From NCBI GenBank assembly GCA_032629725.1, contig JAFEVB010000010.1:434001-498000 (forward strand): DNA of 64,000 nucleotides. Direction: 5' to 3'. The notes under the pieces are model-generated. The model was not told the DNA's origin. It saw only the letters and a program-made list of their open reading frames with translations, and did no database searches. Of this stretch, positions 36,137 through 48,381 are shown piece after piece. The DNA is from Gremmenia infestans (lineage: Eukaryota > Ascomycota > Leotiomycetes > Helotiales > Hamatocanthoscyphaceae). Positions within the stretch are counted from its first letter, which is position 1, and every line of letters begins with the position of its first letter. The position numbers and the translations under genes were made by a program.

Positions 36137-37116
36137 ATGCCTGTAGAAGAAAAACCCCCAAACGTGGCGCCGGCGCCATTATGGTACAAAAACCCACTTC
36201 TCAAGCCCGCACTCCCCTTTCTGGTCGGAGGAACCTCTGGCATCGTGGCCACGATATGCATCCAGCCAATCGACATGGTAAAAGTGCGTATCCAGCTATC
36301 CGAAGGCGCCGCAACACCTGTGAGCGTACTCCGGCAGGTAGTTTCGCAAGGCCGCATTCTCGATCTATATAGCGGGCTGTCCGCCGGTATCCTTCGACAG
36401 GTGGTATACGGAACGGCACGTCTAGGCTTATTCTTCACTTTCGAGGATATGCTCAAGCAGCGCGCGAGCAGGAATGGGACGAAATACGGATTTCCTGAGC
36501 GTGCTTCTGCAGGTATCGCGGCGGGGGCTTTGGGTGCTACGATTGGGAACCCTGCGGAAGTAGCGCTTATACGCATGCAATCTGATGGGTTGCTTCCGAA
36601 GAGCCAGAGAGCGAATTATCGTTCGGTTTTTCATGCTTTGTCGTCTATTACGCGCAATGAGGGCGTGAAGGGGCTCTGGAGTGGCGCGTATCCGACGGTC
36701 ATCCGTGCTATGGCTGTGAACTTTGGACAATTGGCGTTTTTCTCAGAGTCGAAACACCAGCTGACTGAACGGACAAGTCTTTCGGAACAGACGAAGACTG
36801 TAGCTGCATCGTGTATAGCGGGGTTCTTTGCTGCGTTCTTCAGTTTGCCGTTTGATTTTATGAAGTCGAGATTGCAGTCTCAGCGGAAGAGCGCGGACGG
36901 GGTGGTGAGGTATAAAGGGATGATGGATTGCTTTGTTAAGGTTGCTAAGGATGAAGGGTTGTTGAGATTCTATAGGGGCTTTGGAACTTATTTCATGAGG
37001 CTTGCACCACATACGTAAGTGATGGCAACGCCCGCATTTGAGACGTGTGCTAATCAGTAATTCATAGGGTGATCGCGCTGATTGTTGCTGATAATCTGAA
37101 TATGCGATTGAGGTGA
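36137..37116 (+). CDS. Mitochondrial 2-oxoglutarate/malate-type carrier (SLC25 family)
   Basis: Exons 36137-37014 and 37068-37116 (53-nt intron, gtaagt...tcatag) give 308 aa, the usual carrier length. Three repeats each carry the SLC25 signature: PIDMVK near residue 50, PAEVALIR near 145 and PFDFMKSR near 245, each followed by an aromatic-Gly block (YSGL, WSGA, YRGF). The substitution of Lys-Val/Leu pairs in the second repeat and the PLLKPALPFLVGG opening match the oxoglutarate/dicarboxylate carrier subgroup (human SLC25A11, plant DTC). It would sit in the inner membrane and exchange 2-oxoglutarate or other dicarboxylates for malate. The precise substrate is family inference. Confidence 0.9.
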
Positions 37117-37765
37117 CAACCGAGCACGCCCAAAGAACCTGTTTTGGATCACCTGGAACCGCGTTCCGGAAGCTGCTGGTCGGGAGGGTTTGCTACGGCC
37201 TCATAGAAGTGAGGTGCCCCAGCAAAGATGCTGCGATAAAAGCAAGCCAACCTGTGAATAGCCTGTGGTAGAGCCTCTCATTCGTGTTGCTTTGAGTGGC
37301 AATGAAAAGACGTCGCTGCTGAGCCTAAGGCCTTGACTGGATTATCATTCATGTAGGATAAAAAGAGAATGCAAAGAAGAGGCCAGGCTGCGAGCTGAAA
37401 CGCAATGCGTGCATATGCCACTTGGCGTTGTTATTCGAGCAGAACTGTTATTACTACTTGCCTCTATGTGCACGTAAGTAAAGGCACAAAGACTGCAGCA
37501 TCAATTACTTCTTAATATGACTAACGCCTATGCACATCCCAAAACGTGTTAATAACCCCCTATGCAATGTCCATGCTAAAGAGTCCCTACAACACGCCCC
37601 CACTCCACTCATAGGAAGAGCGAAAGGTAATTGTGTATGAATTGATCCAATCCAAACAAAGAAAAAGAAAAAGGACATGGGTATACATAACTCATCTCAT
37701 CTATTCTATCCCTTCCCCTCTTTCCTCCCAACACTTCTAAATCCTTGCATAGCTCCTTTGTTTAT
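37117..37765. other. Convergent intergenic region
   Basis: Lies between the 3' ends of the carrier (plus) and kinesin (minus) genes; only 3' UTRs and terminators are expected. No gene seen. Confidence 0.4.
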
Positions 37766-40645
37766 TTATTTATTCCCCGAGAAAAACCACGAGCTCCTCT
37801 TATTGCTCCCCTGCCCAATCTCACTCTGTAACCCCGATACTGCCAGATTAGCACTTTCGCCGCCACCTCTTAGGGGTTTCGCGATGCGGGAGCCCCCGCC
37901 GCCGAATGAGAAACCTGTAGGGGAGCCGAGACCGCGTGTACTGCCTGACTTTGCGGCTTCGAGGCGTTCCTTTACAGCTGTGAGTTGGGCTTCGAAACTA
38001 TTGTTGTAATTAGTATGAATGCTGATAAAATTGAGGGGGGGGATCGGGAAAGACATACCGATGATTAGCAGCAGTAAGTTTCTCCTGGCTGTCCTGCAAT
38101 AGACTTTCTAGACTCTGAATCCGCTCATTCCGCGCAATGAGCTTCCGCTCCGCGATAGCAACTTCTTTCTTCAAACTGCCGTTTTGCTCAACAAGTTGGC
38201 GCTGAACATGAGTCAGTTGCTCGAGGTTGCGCTCTAAGAAGGCCATTTTCTTTTGCTGCGCGCGGTTGTTCGACGATTTAAGAACATTGTTGTACTGTTC
38301 TCTCGTCTCATCTAAAGATATTTCAAGCTCGACAACACGCTCGCAGCGGTTCTGGAGATCACGCATGAGAGACTTCTTCATAACATCGAACTCAGCGATT
38401 TGCTGTTGTACCGTCTTGCCGTTTGGTGAGCCGTTGGAGACGCTACCGCTCTTGACACGTCGTTGCAGGTCGTCATTTACGGTCTTGAATTTCTGAATCT
38501 CGGCAGACTTTTGATTGAGTTCCGCCTTGAGATCCTCCACGAGCTCAAATTTCACGTCTTGCTTGTTGGAGTAGGCTGCTGCGAGGCGATCCTTGACTTC
38601 CGCAACGTCGGCCTCAGTGAGGTTTCGCTCAAGCAGATCTTCGTAATCACGCTCCACAGCCTCGAGACGTGCCTCGAGCTCTTCCCTCCGCTTGGCATTG
38701 GTGTCATTGGACGGTGTGCCGTAAAGTGACAATTCTGCTTGTCGGACGATGCCTTGTGTCTCGACCAACTTGGCACGAATATTTTCGAACTCATCTGGTG
38801 GGATAGCCTCACCCGCAGAACTTTGCTCGTGAAGAGCATCAACTTGGTCAATGACTTTCTTGATAGACCTTTCGTTATCACTGAAGACATCACCACCTAA
38901 ATCAAATCCAGCCATCATCTTTGCCATCTTCTCGGCTTTCTTCTTTTCCTTTTCATCCAGAACGGCACTTGTCTCCTTTGCGCTCATTTTGACGTCTAGT
39001 AATTGTTGCTTAACCTCATCCAACTCGGCAGTGAGTTCGGCATTAGCCTCCTTAAGGCTGTCCATGGTGATCAAAGCCTCCTTGCTTTCGAATGTCAATC
39101 GCTCGAGTTGCATTTTGAACTCGTTGACCTCGCTCGTGAGCTTCTCGTTATCCTTGTTCGTCTTTCCGTCATGCTCCTTTAGATAGACAAGTTCTTCTTT
39201 CGTTTCGCGTAAGTTCTTCTCCACGGCGGCAATCTGTGACTCCTTTTCAGCAATTTGGTCTTGGAGTTCATTTTCTCTTCGCAGGAACTCTTCGCGCTCG
39301 TCCTTTTCTAGAGGTAATGATGGTGTGGCGGATCGTTCTTGTGAAATGGGGGTATCTGCCCGGCTATCTGTGGTTAGTCTGGATGGTGTCGAGGGCCTTG
39401 GTGCTTGTGCATTCTCCTTCTTAGCAGCAGCCACCCCAGTTATGGGAGGAGCCCATTTTTCCTTAGGTACAGACTCTCCAGATCGCCATTGTTGAACCTC
39501 GGCATCCAGTGTCGACACATACGTTTCGAACGTTGTAATTTGTGATTGGGCCTTCTTGAGCATTGCCTTGAGTTCCGCAGGGCTGATCTCCGCATTGACC
39601 TTTGCTTTATTCTTAATCGCCTTCGCTCTCATGCCGAACCTCAAAGTACCGAGAGTTTCCGCATCGTTATAACTACTCGGCGAACAGTTGATAATAAGTG
39701 TTGTCCGACTGTTTCCTCCCAACGATTCTTGTAAAATACGAGTAAGTTTCGAGTCTCGGTAGGGAATATGTTGTGATTTCCCGTCCGTCAAGTTATTGAT
39801 GACCATACCCAGAGCACTCAAACTCTTATTGATCTTCTTGGCCTCCTCGAGAGTCTGTCCGCTAGCACCAGTCTTGCCAATCTTCTCACTACCTGCCAAA
39901 TCTACCAAGAAGAGCTGTCCACTCTTCGCTGACCCCGTCTCGACGTTCTTTTGCGTTATGGTTATGACGAATATGGAATGTGACCGCGAGGATTCCTGGT
40001 TCATATTCGTAGAAGCAACAGCTCTGGAAGCACCACCCCTCCGCATAACCTCGTAGACCTCCTGAACGCTCGAAACGTATATCTCCAGCAGGCCCTTGAC
40101 ATAAACACCCCTATTCTTCTCCTCGTGTACCGGCAGGTTGTCATTATGCGGTGCCAGCAAATCCCGAATCCTTTCCATATAAATCTCCATATAACTGACT
40201 CGGACCGTGTATTCGATGGTGCCCGGACTTGCAAGAATGCTGGCGAATATCTGCTCCACGATCCTAGGAATCACACCTCTGCCCTCATCATTGTCAATAT
40301 CCGTCCCCATCATCGTATACGACTTTCCCGCACCCGTTTGTCCATATGCAAAGACCGTGCCATTGTAACCGTTGAGGATATCGTCTACTGTAGGCTTGAT
40401 TGAGAAATCGAAGACATCTTTCTGCCGCGAGTTCATATCAAATACGCGATCGAAGGTAAAGGAGCCAGAGGCTTCCTTGGACTGTGGTTATTGTCAGCAG
40501 ACATACCTCCCCGTGTGGTACGGTTTCCTACATCGAGAGCGCATGTGTCCTCGGATTCAAATGCAACGATAGGCAACCCTCCTTGCTGAACCTCGATGGA
40601 GTTCTGCGGCCTGAACCGCGCCACCACCTTGATAGAGTTTGACAT
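37766..40645 (-). CDS. Conventional kinesin (kinesin-1 heavy chain)
   Basis: Exons 40645-40532, 40481-38059 and 37997-37766 (introns 50 and about 61 nt) join in phase to 922 aa, close to fungal kinesin-1. The motor domain begins SNSIKVVARFRPQN; the P-loop GQTGAGKS is at residues 85-92, switch I is NQESSRSHS, and switch II is DLAGSEKIGKTG. A neck and long heptad-rich stalk follow (residues about 350-830). The tail contains the autoinhibitory IAKPLR motif, preceded by a glycine-rich stretch, in the third exon. Kinesin-1 carries vesicles and dynein towards microtubule plus ends at the hyphal tip. The first intron interrupts the DVSKEASGSFTFD region and the motor is only complete after splicing. 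Confidence 0.97.
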
Positions 40646-41122
40646 GATCGCGAGGTGGAGGTGTTCCTATCTGAGATCGATCATAGGGGCTTTTGTGCAG
40701 TCGAGAGCGTTGTCGTTGAAAGAGTTTTGCGTGACGTTTCTGTCCGATAAGGGGTTGTTTGTCTTCGCGTACCTAGGTTTTGGCGCGTCAAATTACGGGC
40801 AATTTGAGGCAGAACAATGCAAATCACGTTACACCGCCAGCGGATGCATCAACCGAGAGATTATGTTTATTTTGTTCGACTGATCAAAGTTGACGTTGTG
40901 ATTGTAACATATGCAAAATGTATAATGTGAATGCAGTTGCTTGGATTTGATAACGCTAAATGCTGTAGTATGCATGCAGGATGTTCCCAGAACTCCTTTT
41001 CCATCGCCACGCAGCCGGAAGGGACAAAGCAAGAGCGCCTGAGACTCCACAACCTCGCCATATCATTTTCAAGTTCTTATGATGCATGCCCGCATAATCG
41101 ATGTCTCATTGCTAGAGGGACT
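40646..41122. other. Intergenic region upstream of kinesin, downstream of Rad6
   Basis: Contains the kinesin promoter, the kinesin leader and the 3' flank of the Rad6 gene, both on the minus strand. No gene recognised. Confidence 0.4.
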
Positions 41123-41743
41123 TTAATCTTCCCAAGACTTCTCCACTGATTCCCGCACTCGTTTTGTGTACTCCCGTCTGTTGTCTTTGTAAAGGTTGGA
41201 TGCTTGGACGTTGGCAGGGGAACTGGTATTAGGATCGTTCAGGAGACTGCCAAAAGATCAGTATATATCCTCCTCTTCTACAAGGGATGGTCCGTACCTC
41301 TGAATACTCGTCAGGACAGCCGCCACATCGTATGTCGGACTCCACCGATTCTGCAGGATATCCAAACAAAGTTCACCAGTGGCGTATACGTTCGGGTGGA
41401 ACATGTTGCTGATGAACTTGACTGCGGGAGGTTTGTTGGGATATTGTTCTTCGAAATGCATAACGAGTCTGAATGTGCCGTCTTCAAAGGGTGTATCTGC
41501 TGGGCCGATGATAACTGCGTTCCTGTTGAAGGTGGGGTAAGCATGTGCATCTTTCTCGTGCATCTTAGCATTTCTTACCAAGTCATGACATTATCTGCTA
41601 CAGGAGATGCGGAGACTCCAGCTGGAGGATCCGTTTGCATGCGCTATGTCTTTTGTCAGTACTGAAGTATAATGGTGTGCTCAGCTGCTTTGGCCACCAA
41701 CCTTGAAGTCTCGCATGAGACGGCGACGGGCAGCTGTAGACAT
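41123..41743 (-). CDS. rad6: Ubiquitin-conjugating enzyme E2, Rad6/Ubc2
   Basis: Four exons (41743-41702, 41643-41579, 41522-41298, 41246-41123; introns 58, 56 and 51 nt) join in phase to exactly 151 aa, the usual length for filamentous-fungal Rad6. The N terminus STAARRRLMRDFKRMQ, the HPN triad at 78-80 and the catalytic Cys88 in GELCLDILQ identify the family. The tail ends in RVRESVEKSWED, without the long acidic extension of budding yeast Rad6. Rad6 ubiquitinates histone H2B with Bre1 and PCNA with Rad18, and also acts in the N-degron pathway with Ubr1. Neurospora mus-8 is the orthologue. Confidence 0.97.
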
Positions 41744-42703
41744 GTTCGTAGATTTCTGTTGTGATGTGTTTCTTGAGAATATGCTGAGTAGCTTCAGATT
41801 TACCAGATGGGCTCGAGTCGATGTTGAGTGCTTGATGGTGGGGTGGGATGAGGTCGTTCAACGCAGGGTTTCTGAGCTGAGTTCCCGATAGCGCGGCGAA
41901 AGGACTTGTCACTTACTAAGGTGGGTGCGATGAATGGCAGATGCAAGGGCCCGCCTTTGCGTGTGATTAAATTACCGAGAGAGGCAATATTGAAGTCAAG
42001 GATATAGTGAATAATTTGAATAGTGCAGACGGCTTGGAAGTTTTGAATCAACGAGAGCCAGCAGCGAGATTCCATCAACAATGTTGCTGATAGAGGTCAT
42101 CACGTGCTGATTACTTTCCCCGCAGATTTAGGATATCTAGTCTAAGGTAGGTAGTAAAGCTGCCTTTGGAAAATATCGCCAGTTTCCTTATAAGTTTATA
42201 ATTTTATTGCTATCCATGGGTATCCCCGTGTCTCGATCTGGCGACTTTTAGTGGAGACGGGCGTATAATATTATAGGAGTTAAGAATACTGCACTTGCAC
42301 GGGATTACTGACCTACTGATGAATTGAAAGGGAATGGTTTCTTGGTCAAGCAGGGTTGATTGATGGGTACCTGCATAGTATAATTTATATTTTTTCCATC
42401 AAAACAATAATACACTCAATGGGTCCATTTCTAACCCAATTCGAACTGAACTTGAACTTTGTAAACGTCCCGAATCCCCATCTTTAATTGCTTCACTAGC
42501 CTGGTACTCCCCTACCTACTCCATGTGAAATTCACCCGATGTTAGTGCGAGCGACTTCCCCGCAAGCCGAGGTGTGCGGCTAAGAACGGACCGCTCTTCC
42601 CTTCACTAACAAGCTCGTCACTCTTGTCTTCAAACAAAACAAAATCAACACAAGCTTTCCTTTCCTTTTCTTCTCATTTAATATTGTGTTCATTTAGCAA
42701 GTC
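41744..42703. other. Divergent promoter region
   Basis: About 1 kb between the minus-strand Rad6 start and the plus-strand thiolase start. AT-rich in the middle. No gene recognised. Confidence 0.4.
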
Positions 42704-44135
42704 ATGTCTCTACGATTTGCCATGTCGTCTGCCCGGACTTCCTCCTCAGTATCAAAACAACGCCTCACGCAAGTCCAACGGCATTTCAGCGCCACTACCT
42801 CGGCCAGACAAGAAATCCAAGATGCATACATCCTGAGCGCATCCCGAACACCCACAGGAAAAGTAGGTACTCGCTTCCCTCTCTTCTCAAATATTTATAA
42901 CTAATTACAATAATCCTCAAGTTTAATGGCGCCTTCCTCAACATCCCGGCCCCCCGCCTCGGCGCTGTGGCTATTAAATCAGCGCTCGAGAAATCCAAAG
43001 TCCCCGTCTCCAAAATAACAGACGTATACATGGGCAACGTACTCCAGGGTTCCGTAGGCCAAGCTCCAGCTCGTCAAGCCATGATATTCGCGGGGCTGCC
43101 AAACACCATTGAAGCAACGACCATCAACAAGGTTTGCGCCTCGGGGCTGAAAGCCGTCGTGCTAGCCGCGCAAAACATCCAGCTCGGTCTCGCTGAAGCA
43201 CAGATAGCGGGCGGCATGGAAAACATGTCGCGGTGCCCTTTGTACGTGCCGAGGAGCACGAGCCAGTCGCCGTTGGGAAACGTCGTTATGGAAGATGGGA
43301 TACTGAAGGATGGGCTTACGGACGTGTATGAGCAGTTTCACATGGGTGTCTGCGCGGAGACAACGGCGAAGAGGCATGGCATCACGCGCGAGATGCAGGA
43401 CGAGTATGCGAAGCTCTCATATTCGCGAGCGCAGAAGGCGTGGGAGAGCGGCGCGTTTAAAGAGGAGGTTGCGCCGGTTACGGTGAAGGGACGGAAGGGC
43501 GAGACGGTCGTGGATACGGATGAGGGGTATCTGGATATCAAGCTAGACAAACTTACTACCCTCAAACCGGCGTTTGTGAGGGATGGTACGGGGACTGTCA
43601 CAGCTGCCAACTCATCGACGTTGAATGATGGTGCTAGTGCCTTGGTCCTTGGAAACAAGGCCATTGCCCAGGAATACGGCAGTGAATCCAGAGTCCTTGC
43701 CAGAATCTGCGGTTCAGCAGATGCAGCGATAGATCCAGTTGATTTCCCAATCGCGCCTTCAAAGGCAGTGCCTCTCGCATTAGAACGAGCAGGGATCAAG
43801 AAGGAAGATGTTGCAATTTGGGAATTCAATGAAGCTTTCGCTGCAGTCATTGCAGCCAATGAACAGGTAATTAAGCCCCCTCCTCCTCCTCCCCCACTTT
43901 CCCCTGAAATCCCCGCTAACATAACACAACTCCCCAGCTCCTCGGTCTAAAAGGCGCAACCGTAAACCCCCTCGGCGGAGCCATATCCCTCGGCCACGCA
44001 CTAGGAAGCTCCGGATCGAGGATCTTGACTACGCTGTTGCATCAGTTGAAGGTGGGCGAGTATGGTGTTGCGGCTATCTGTAATGGGGGTGGGGCTGCTA
44101 CTGCGATTGTGGTGCAGAGGATTGAGAGTGTATGA
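42704..44135 (+). CDS. Mitochondrial acetyl-CoA acetyltransferase (thiolase II)
   Basis: Exons 42704-42862, 42922-43866 and 43938-44135 (introns 59 and 71 nt) join in phase to 433 aa. The first 35 residues are rich in Ser, Arg and Ala with no acidic residues, a likely mitochondrial targeting peptide ending before QEIQDAYILSASRTPTGKF. Catalytic Cys125 is in NKVCASGLKA, the general-base His lies in GHALGSSGSR, and the second Cys is in AICNGGGAATA; NEAFAAV is also present. It interconverts two acetyl-CoA with acetoacetyl-CoA, as human ACAT1 does in ketone body and isoleucine metabolism. A separate cytosolic copy for ergosterol would be expected elsewhere. Intron 2 starts in a CTCC-rich tract. 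Confidence 0.95.
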
Positions 44136-44549
44136 TAGATATGATAAAGTAAAATAAGAAGAAAAAAATTGAATACTGGTATTAGTACTACTGGCTTGAA
44201 ATGGGGGGGTGCAACTATGAAGGAATGAATGGATATTCCGAGGCGTTGCTTGTGAGACGGTGTTGATGTGCATTAATAGAGGTTGCGAAGAAGTTGAAAC
44301 ATACATATTATAGTCATATCCGATACTATCCATCCTGTCCTAACAATTTCATTCATATCTCCCACTTCCTCCTCTTCTCCATAAATACCGTCCTGTAGTA
44401 CCGATACCTCTCATCTCCCCAAATACACATCATCTCTCAAGTCAGCAAATTATATAAATGTCAGGACCAGCCTTTCCCTTCCCTCTTCCTTCCATCCCCC
44501 TATCCATCTCATCCCCTCCCACCTTCCCATCCTTTCTTCTCAACTTCCC

Positions 44550-45032
44550 CTAAAACAACAAACAAGCATCCAAACAACAACAACACGCCAAACTCCCCAA
44601 CAGCGCCCCCATAAACCCATCACTCGCACCCCCGTTCCGCCGCTGATCTACATACTGTCCTTGCGGCTGCCCATAATAATATCCCCCTCCTTGCGGGGGC
44701 CCGTATCCCGGCTGTGGTCCGTAGCCCTGCTGTGGCCCATTATAGTATCCGCCTTGCTGTGCATGTGCGTAGGGTCCTTGTTGCGCATAGCCCATCTGCG
44801 GACCTGGTGCGTAATAGCCTTGTGGCTGTTGTGGGTAGGCTTCGCTTTGGGGTGGATAGTTGGGGTTTTGAGGGTAGGTGTTGTTTTGCGGTGGGTAGGG
44901 GGATTGCGTGTGGTTTTGTGGCATCATGTGGGCGTTTGGTGGGTGCGAGGGCGTGGATTGGTCGGGGGTTCCGTAGGCTGGTGGGGGAGGGGAGTGTGGG
45001 GGGTCGTATTTTTGGGATTGTGGTTGTGCCAT
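44550..45032 (-). CDS. Proline/glutamine-rich CYSTM-type protein
   Basis: Intronless, 160 aa. The first 125 residues are Pro/Gln/Tyr/Gly-rich with repeated PQNNTYPQNPNYPPQ and GYGPQPGYGPPQ-like units. The C terminus (GFMGALLGSLACCCCLDACLLF) has the short helix with a Cys run that defines CYSTM tail-anchored proteins. Family members associate with the plasma membrane and are often linked to stress tolerance. Ends at 44550. Confidence 0.85.
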   Translation of the reverse strand: MAQPQSQKYDPPHSPPPPAYGTPDQSTPSHPPNAHMMPQNHTQSPYPPQNNTYPQNPNYPPQSEAYPQQPQGYYAPGPQMGYAQQGPYAHAQQGGYYNGPQQGYGPQPGYGPPQGGGYYYGQPQGQYVDQRRNGGASDGFMGALLGSLACCCCLDACLLF

Positions 45033-46510
45033 TTTTTGGTTTTGGGGCTGCGTTTCGAGGGATGAAGAAAGTGTTGGTGTTGAAGTGAGGAAGATGTGGC
45101 GATGTGGATGTCTGAGGATTGATGAAGTGTAAATTGGCTTTGGGTGTGATACGAGCTCAAAAGAGGTTGATTTGGAATCTCCTTTGTTTGTGGATATCCT
45201 GACTAGGCTTCAGGTGATATTTGTTGTGATTCTTAGTCGCGCGATTATTGGACTTCCTCGAGGATTAATGTCGTTGGAGAGAAAGAGAAAAAGATAGAGA
45301 AAGTCGGTCGAAGTACGATTGCTTACGACGCTTCTCCTCAGAAATGACTTCACCTGTCGTGACCGGCGAGTACTTAAAATGACCGAGGGTTCCGGTGAGA
45401 GTAGGAGAAAAGAGCACGGGACGAGCCTTGGGATTATTATAGGGATATAAAGTTTGGTTTTACAAAGAGAAGGAAGCAAAGGTAATAGATATGGTAGGAA
45501 AGGAGAGGGAATTCGAGAATGAGGAGATGTTTTAGTTATGAAAGATATGCAACATTTGATGTCGCAAGCACTGCCAAGCAGCGACTGTACGCCACTGTGG
45601 CGCTCTTGAACTTGACGCACTTGAAGATACCCCTCATCATGTGAACGTGCGAGATGCTTTCTACAGTCCGTACTTCTATTTCGTCTTATAATTTGTGGGA
45701 AGGGAAGGGTTTCTCTTGTGAAATAAAAAGAAGTGACGTATATTAATATTAACAGGTCTATTAATAATCTTTCCATCATCTCGGAATACAACGGCAATCC
45801 TACTCCGTACTCGTACGCATATCATCGCCTTTTGGCACCCCAACCTCCCCAAAAACTAACATTTCGACCCCTCCCATCCCCCATGCTGTATTCCCGTTGA
45901 CCTGTAAACCCCACTAGACACCCAAGTAAATAAACCCAACCTCCTATTTTTTGATAGTCAATATCAATACCTCTTCTTCCGAAGCATCCGCAAAAATCAC
46001 AAAAAAAAACAAGGCATTACAGTATTTTCTGTTCTGTCCAACCCGAAGCTCCGGAGCTCTCGCATTCAGCTCAAAACCCGCAGCTAGAGCCTTGTGACTG
46101 ACCATAATACAATGCAGGTGGCTTTCTAACCTTCTCTTCCTTCCAACTTACTTACACCTTCTCACACACTCTCTCTCACCTATCCAAACTATTCATTATT
46201 CTCGATATACAGTATCGTCACTCGTTCAATCAATCAATCGATCAATCACTCCATTCTATCTGATCCCCGTCTTCTCTTGAAGGAAGAAAACCAAATCCTC
46301 CCTGCCTGTTGTTATCGCAACCGAGGTCACAGAGCTTGGACCCTATAAACAAGATCAGCAGTTCCCTCGCATCCCATCCAACCTGTTTGCGAAACCAACG
46401 TCACATTATCAATCAATAAATCTCGTCGCATCGCATTTCATCGCAACCCCCAGGACAAGAGAGCACGAGAACAAACCATTCTCGTATCGCCTTTGAGCGA
46501 CCGAGTCGCA
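45033..46510. other. Divergent intergenic region with long pyrimidine-rich leader
   Basis: About 1.5 kb. The frame at 45210-45797 (minus) is open for 195 codons but has no domain and reads through Phe/Leu/Pro-rich simple sequence; I do not call it. The part from about 46100 is CT-rich and looks like the long leader of the gene at 46511. It contains one nonamer TACGGAGTA (complement, 45801). Confidence 0.4.
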
Positions 46511-47383
46511 ATGGCTCCCATTCCTCTATCAAACCTCGAGGCAGCATCGTCCGCCATATCTAACATCGCAAAGCGGCTTCCTACAGAACTCACCAACTCG
46601 CTCCTCGGACGAGACCCAACTGCACTACCCACCCCGACAACGACAACAAGCACGTCACATTCATTGTTATCACGTATATTATCCTCCAAGCGCTCTACAA
46701 CCTCCATAATTCCTACCGGCTACGGCGCCATCAACTCCGGCCCCGCGGCAGGTACAATCGTGGGGATAGTCCTCGGCAGCGTCGGCGGCTTCCTGTTGAT
46801 CTTATGGTTGATATACACGTGTTTGAATTTCGGCACCCCGGTGGGCTTTGGCGGCGGCGAGAGTGCGTATACGGAGAGCGTGGCAAGGGAGAGGAGAAAG
46901 AGTCATCATAGCGGGAGTAGAAGGAGTAGGAGGGCCAGCGAGGTAAGCATTCATTCATTCATTCATTCTTCCCCCCCTTTTAAAGAGCTTGCTTTTTATG
47001 CGCGTGCAAAAAAAACAAAGAACTCTACTAAGATATTCCATCCACTAACAGCCTCGCTCTTCCATCAGACGATAGAAGTCCGCTCGCACTCGCAAGCCCG
47101 CGGCTCCTCGCCCATCCGTATCGTGCGCGAGCCTTCACCGCCCCACACCGAGCGTATTATCGTAGAGGAACACCGCGAGGAACGGAGGAGAGGGGGGAGC
47201 GATGAGGTGGTGGTTATCGAGGAGCATAGTCCGCCGCGTAGGAAGAAGAGTCATAGGGATAGAGAGAGGGAGATTAGTCGGGAGAGAGATGTCGATAGTG
47301 GGTTCCGGACCGTGGATCCGTTGGCGTATGGCGGTGTTGTGGGTGGGAATCCGAGGCGGGGGAGTAGGAGGGGGAGGGATTAA
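46511..47383 (+). CDS. Single-pass membrane protein with basic, Arg/Ser-rich cytosolic tail
   Basis: The start at 46511 follows a good CGCA-ATG context. Residues about 80-105 are one transmembrane helix (GTIVGIVLGSVGGFLLILWLIYT) after a Ser/Thr-rich outer part. The tail is very rich in Arg, Ser and Glu (RRKSHHSGSRRSRRASE, then EVRSHSQARGSSPIRIVREPSPP). A 126-nt segment (46943-47068, gtaagc...catcag) is a probable intron; because it is a multiple of three and open, both spliced (248 aa) and unspliced (290 aa) products are possible. The family is unknown; the arrangement resembles fungal single-TM wall-stress or signalling proteins. Confidence 0.7.
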   Translation: MAPIPLSNLEAASSAISNIAKRLPTELTNSLLGRDPTALPTPTTTTSTSHSLLSRILSSKRSTTSIIPTGYGAINSGPAAGTIVGIVLGSVGGFLLILWLIYTCLNFGTPVGFGGGESAYTESVARERRKSHHSGSRRSRRASEVSIHSFIHSSPPFKELAFYARAKKTKNSTKIFHPLTASLFHQTIEVRSHSQARGSSPIRIVREPSPPHTERIIVEEHREERRRGGSDEVVVIEEHSPPRRKKSHRDREREISRERDVDSGFRTVDPLAYGGVVGGNPRRGSRRGRD

Positions 47384-47763
47384 TATTCGTTGTTTTACAT
47401 GACTTCTTATAGGGATTGGTGGTTGGGTAGGGTAGGGTTTGGGAATAGGAGGCAGGAGGATACAGGACTGCAAGTACTCTTGCTATGATATGAGATGGAT
47501 GGGCATTGGCATGGCATGGCATGGCATTTACGAATAGCTGACTGGCTGTGATGCATCTTGTGCTTTTTATTTATACCTGGCGAGCAACGTAGCATAGCAT
47601 ATATATACAACATGTAGCATACCCAATGAACAACAGACATTAAACATACAAACCGGGTCATCAGTACAGATTTCTCCCAGTGCTCTATCCATACACCTAA
47701 GAACGAATACTCTCAATGGCAATTGGACCAAGAACTGAATACTTGTCATTCATCAAGGAAAGA

Positions 47764-47784
47764 TACCTACCTACCTACCTACCT
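47764..47784. repeat. (ACCT)n tetranucleotide repeat
   Basis: Five tandem copies of ACCT in intergenic sequence. Confidence 0.85.
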
Positions 47785-48311
47785 TGAAATTATTAAACCC
47801 AAGTATCTCTCTTTATTTCACCACGTAATATATTCCCTGGATCACATACCTCTCTCAGCTATGATTACAGTAGAGTACCTATAGTAGGGTAGGCAAACTT
47901 CTGGTGTGCTAATCTGAGTCAGCTCAATTGACTACCCTTATCACGAAACGAACTACCAGATTGGCATGCAACGTGATGCGATGTGCAAGAAAAAGTTAAA
48001 GCCATGTGGTAGAGTTCTGCTATGAGTCAACTTTTGTCTTTTCTTTTATGTGTTTTCTTGTCCTTTACTTCGTTGAGTAGGACAAGTGACTAACGCCTTT
48101 ACAATATCTAGTAAAAGATGGCCGGCTACCTTAGTTCTCCTTCTCCGTGAAATATGTATCGGCCATGCTGTGCCGATATGATGTTTAACATCAGCATGGT
48201 AATAATCAATGGTTACGAGACGATGCGCAATGACTTCATATAAATATATATCTGTCTGAAAAACCAAGGCAGGCAGAGAGACGTATGCGCAGACCCAATG
48301 GAAAGAAGAGA

Positions 48312-48381
48312 TAGTAGGTAGTAGGTAGTAGGTAGTAGGTAGTAGGTAGTAGGTAGTAGGTAGTAGGTAGTAGGTAGTAGG
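48312..48381. repeat. TAGTAGG heptanucleotide tandem array, about 10 copies
   Basis: About 70 bases of perfect 7-mer repeat, with no spacers and so not a CRISPR array. The array ends directly at a TACGGAGTA nonamer (48382-48390). Confidence 0.95.

Noticed and set aside
43338..43922. Minus-strand frame of 194 codons
   Set aside because: Antisense to the thiolase, which is certain.
45210..45797. Minus-strand frame of 195 codons
   Set aside because: No domain, simple-sequence composition, located in a divergent promoter region.
48312..48381. Direct repeats considered as a CRISPR or telomere-like array
   Set aside because: Units of 7 bp without spacers in a fungal genome; the unit is not TTAGGG or a known variant.
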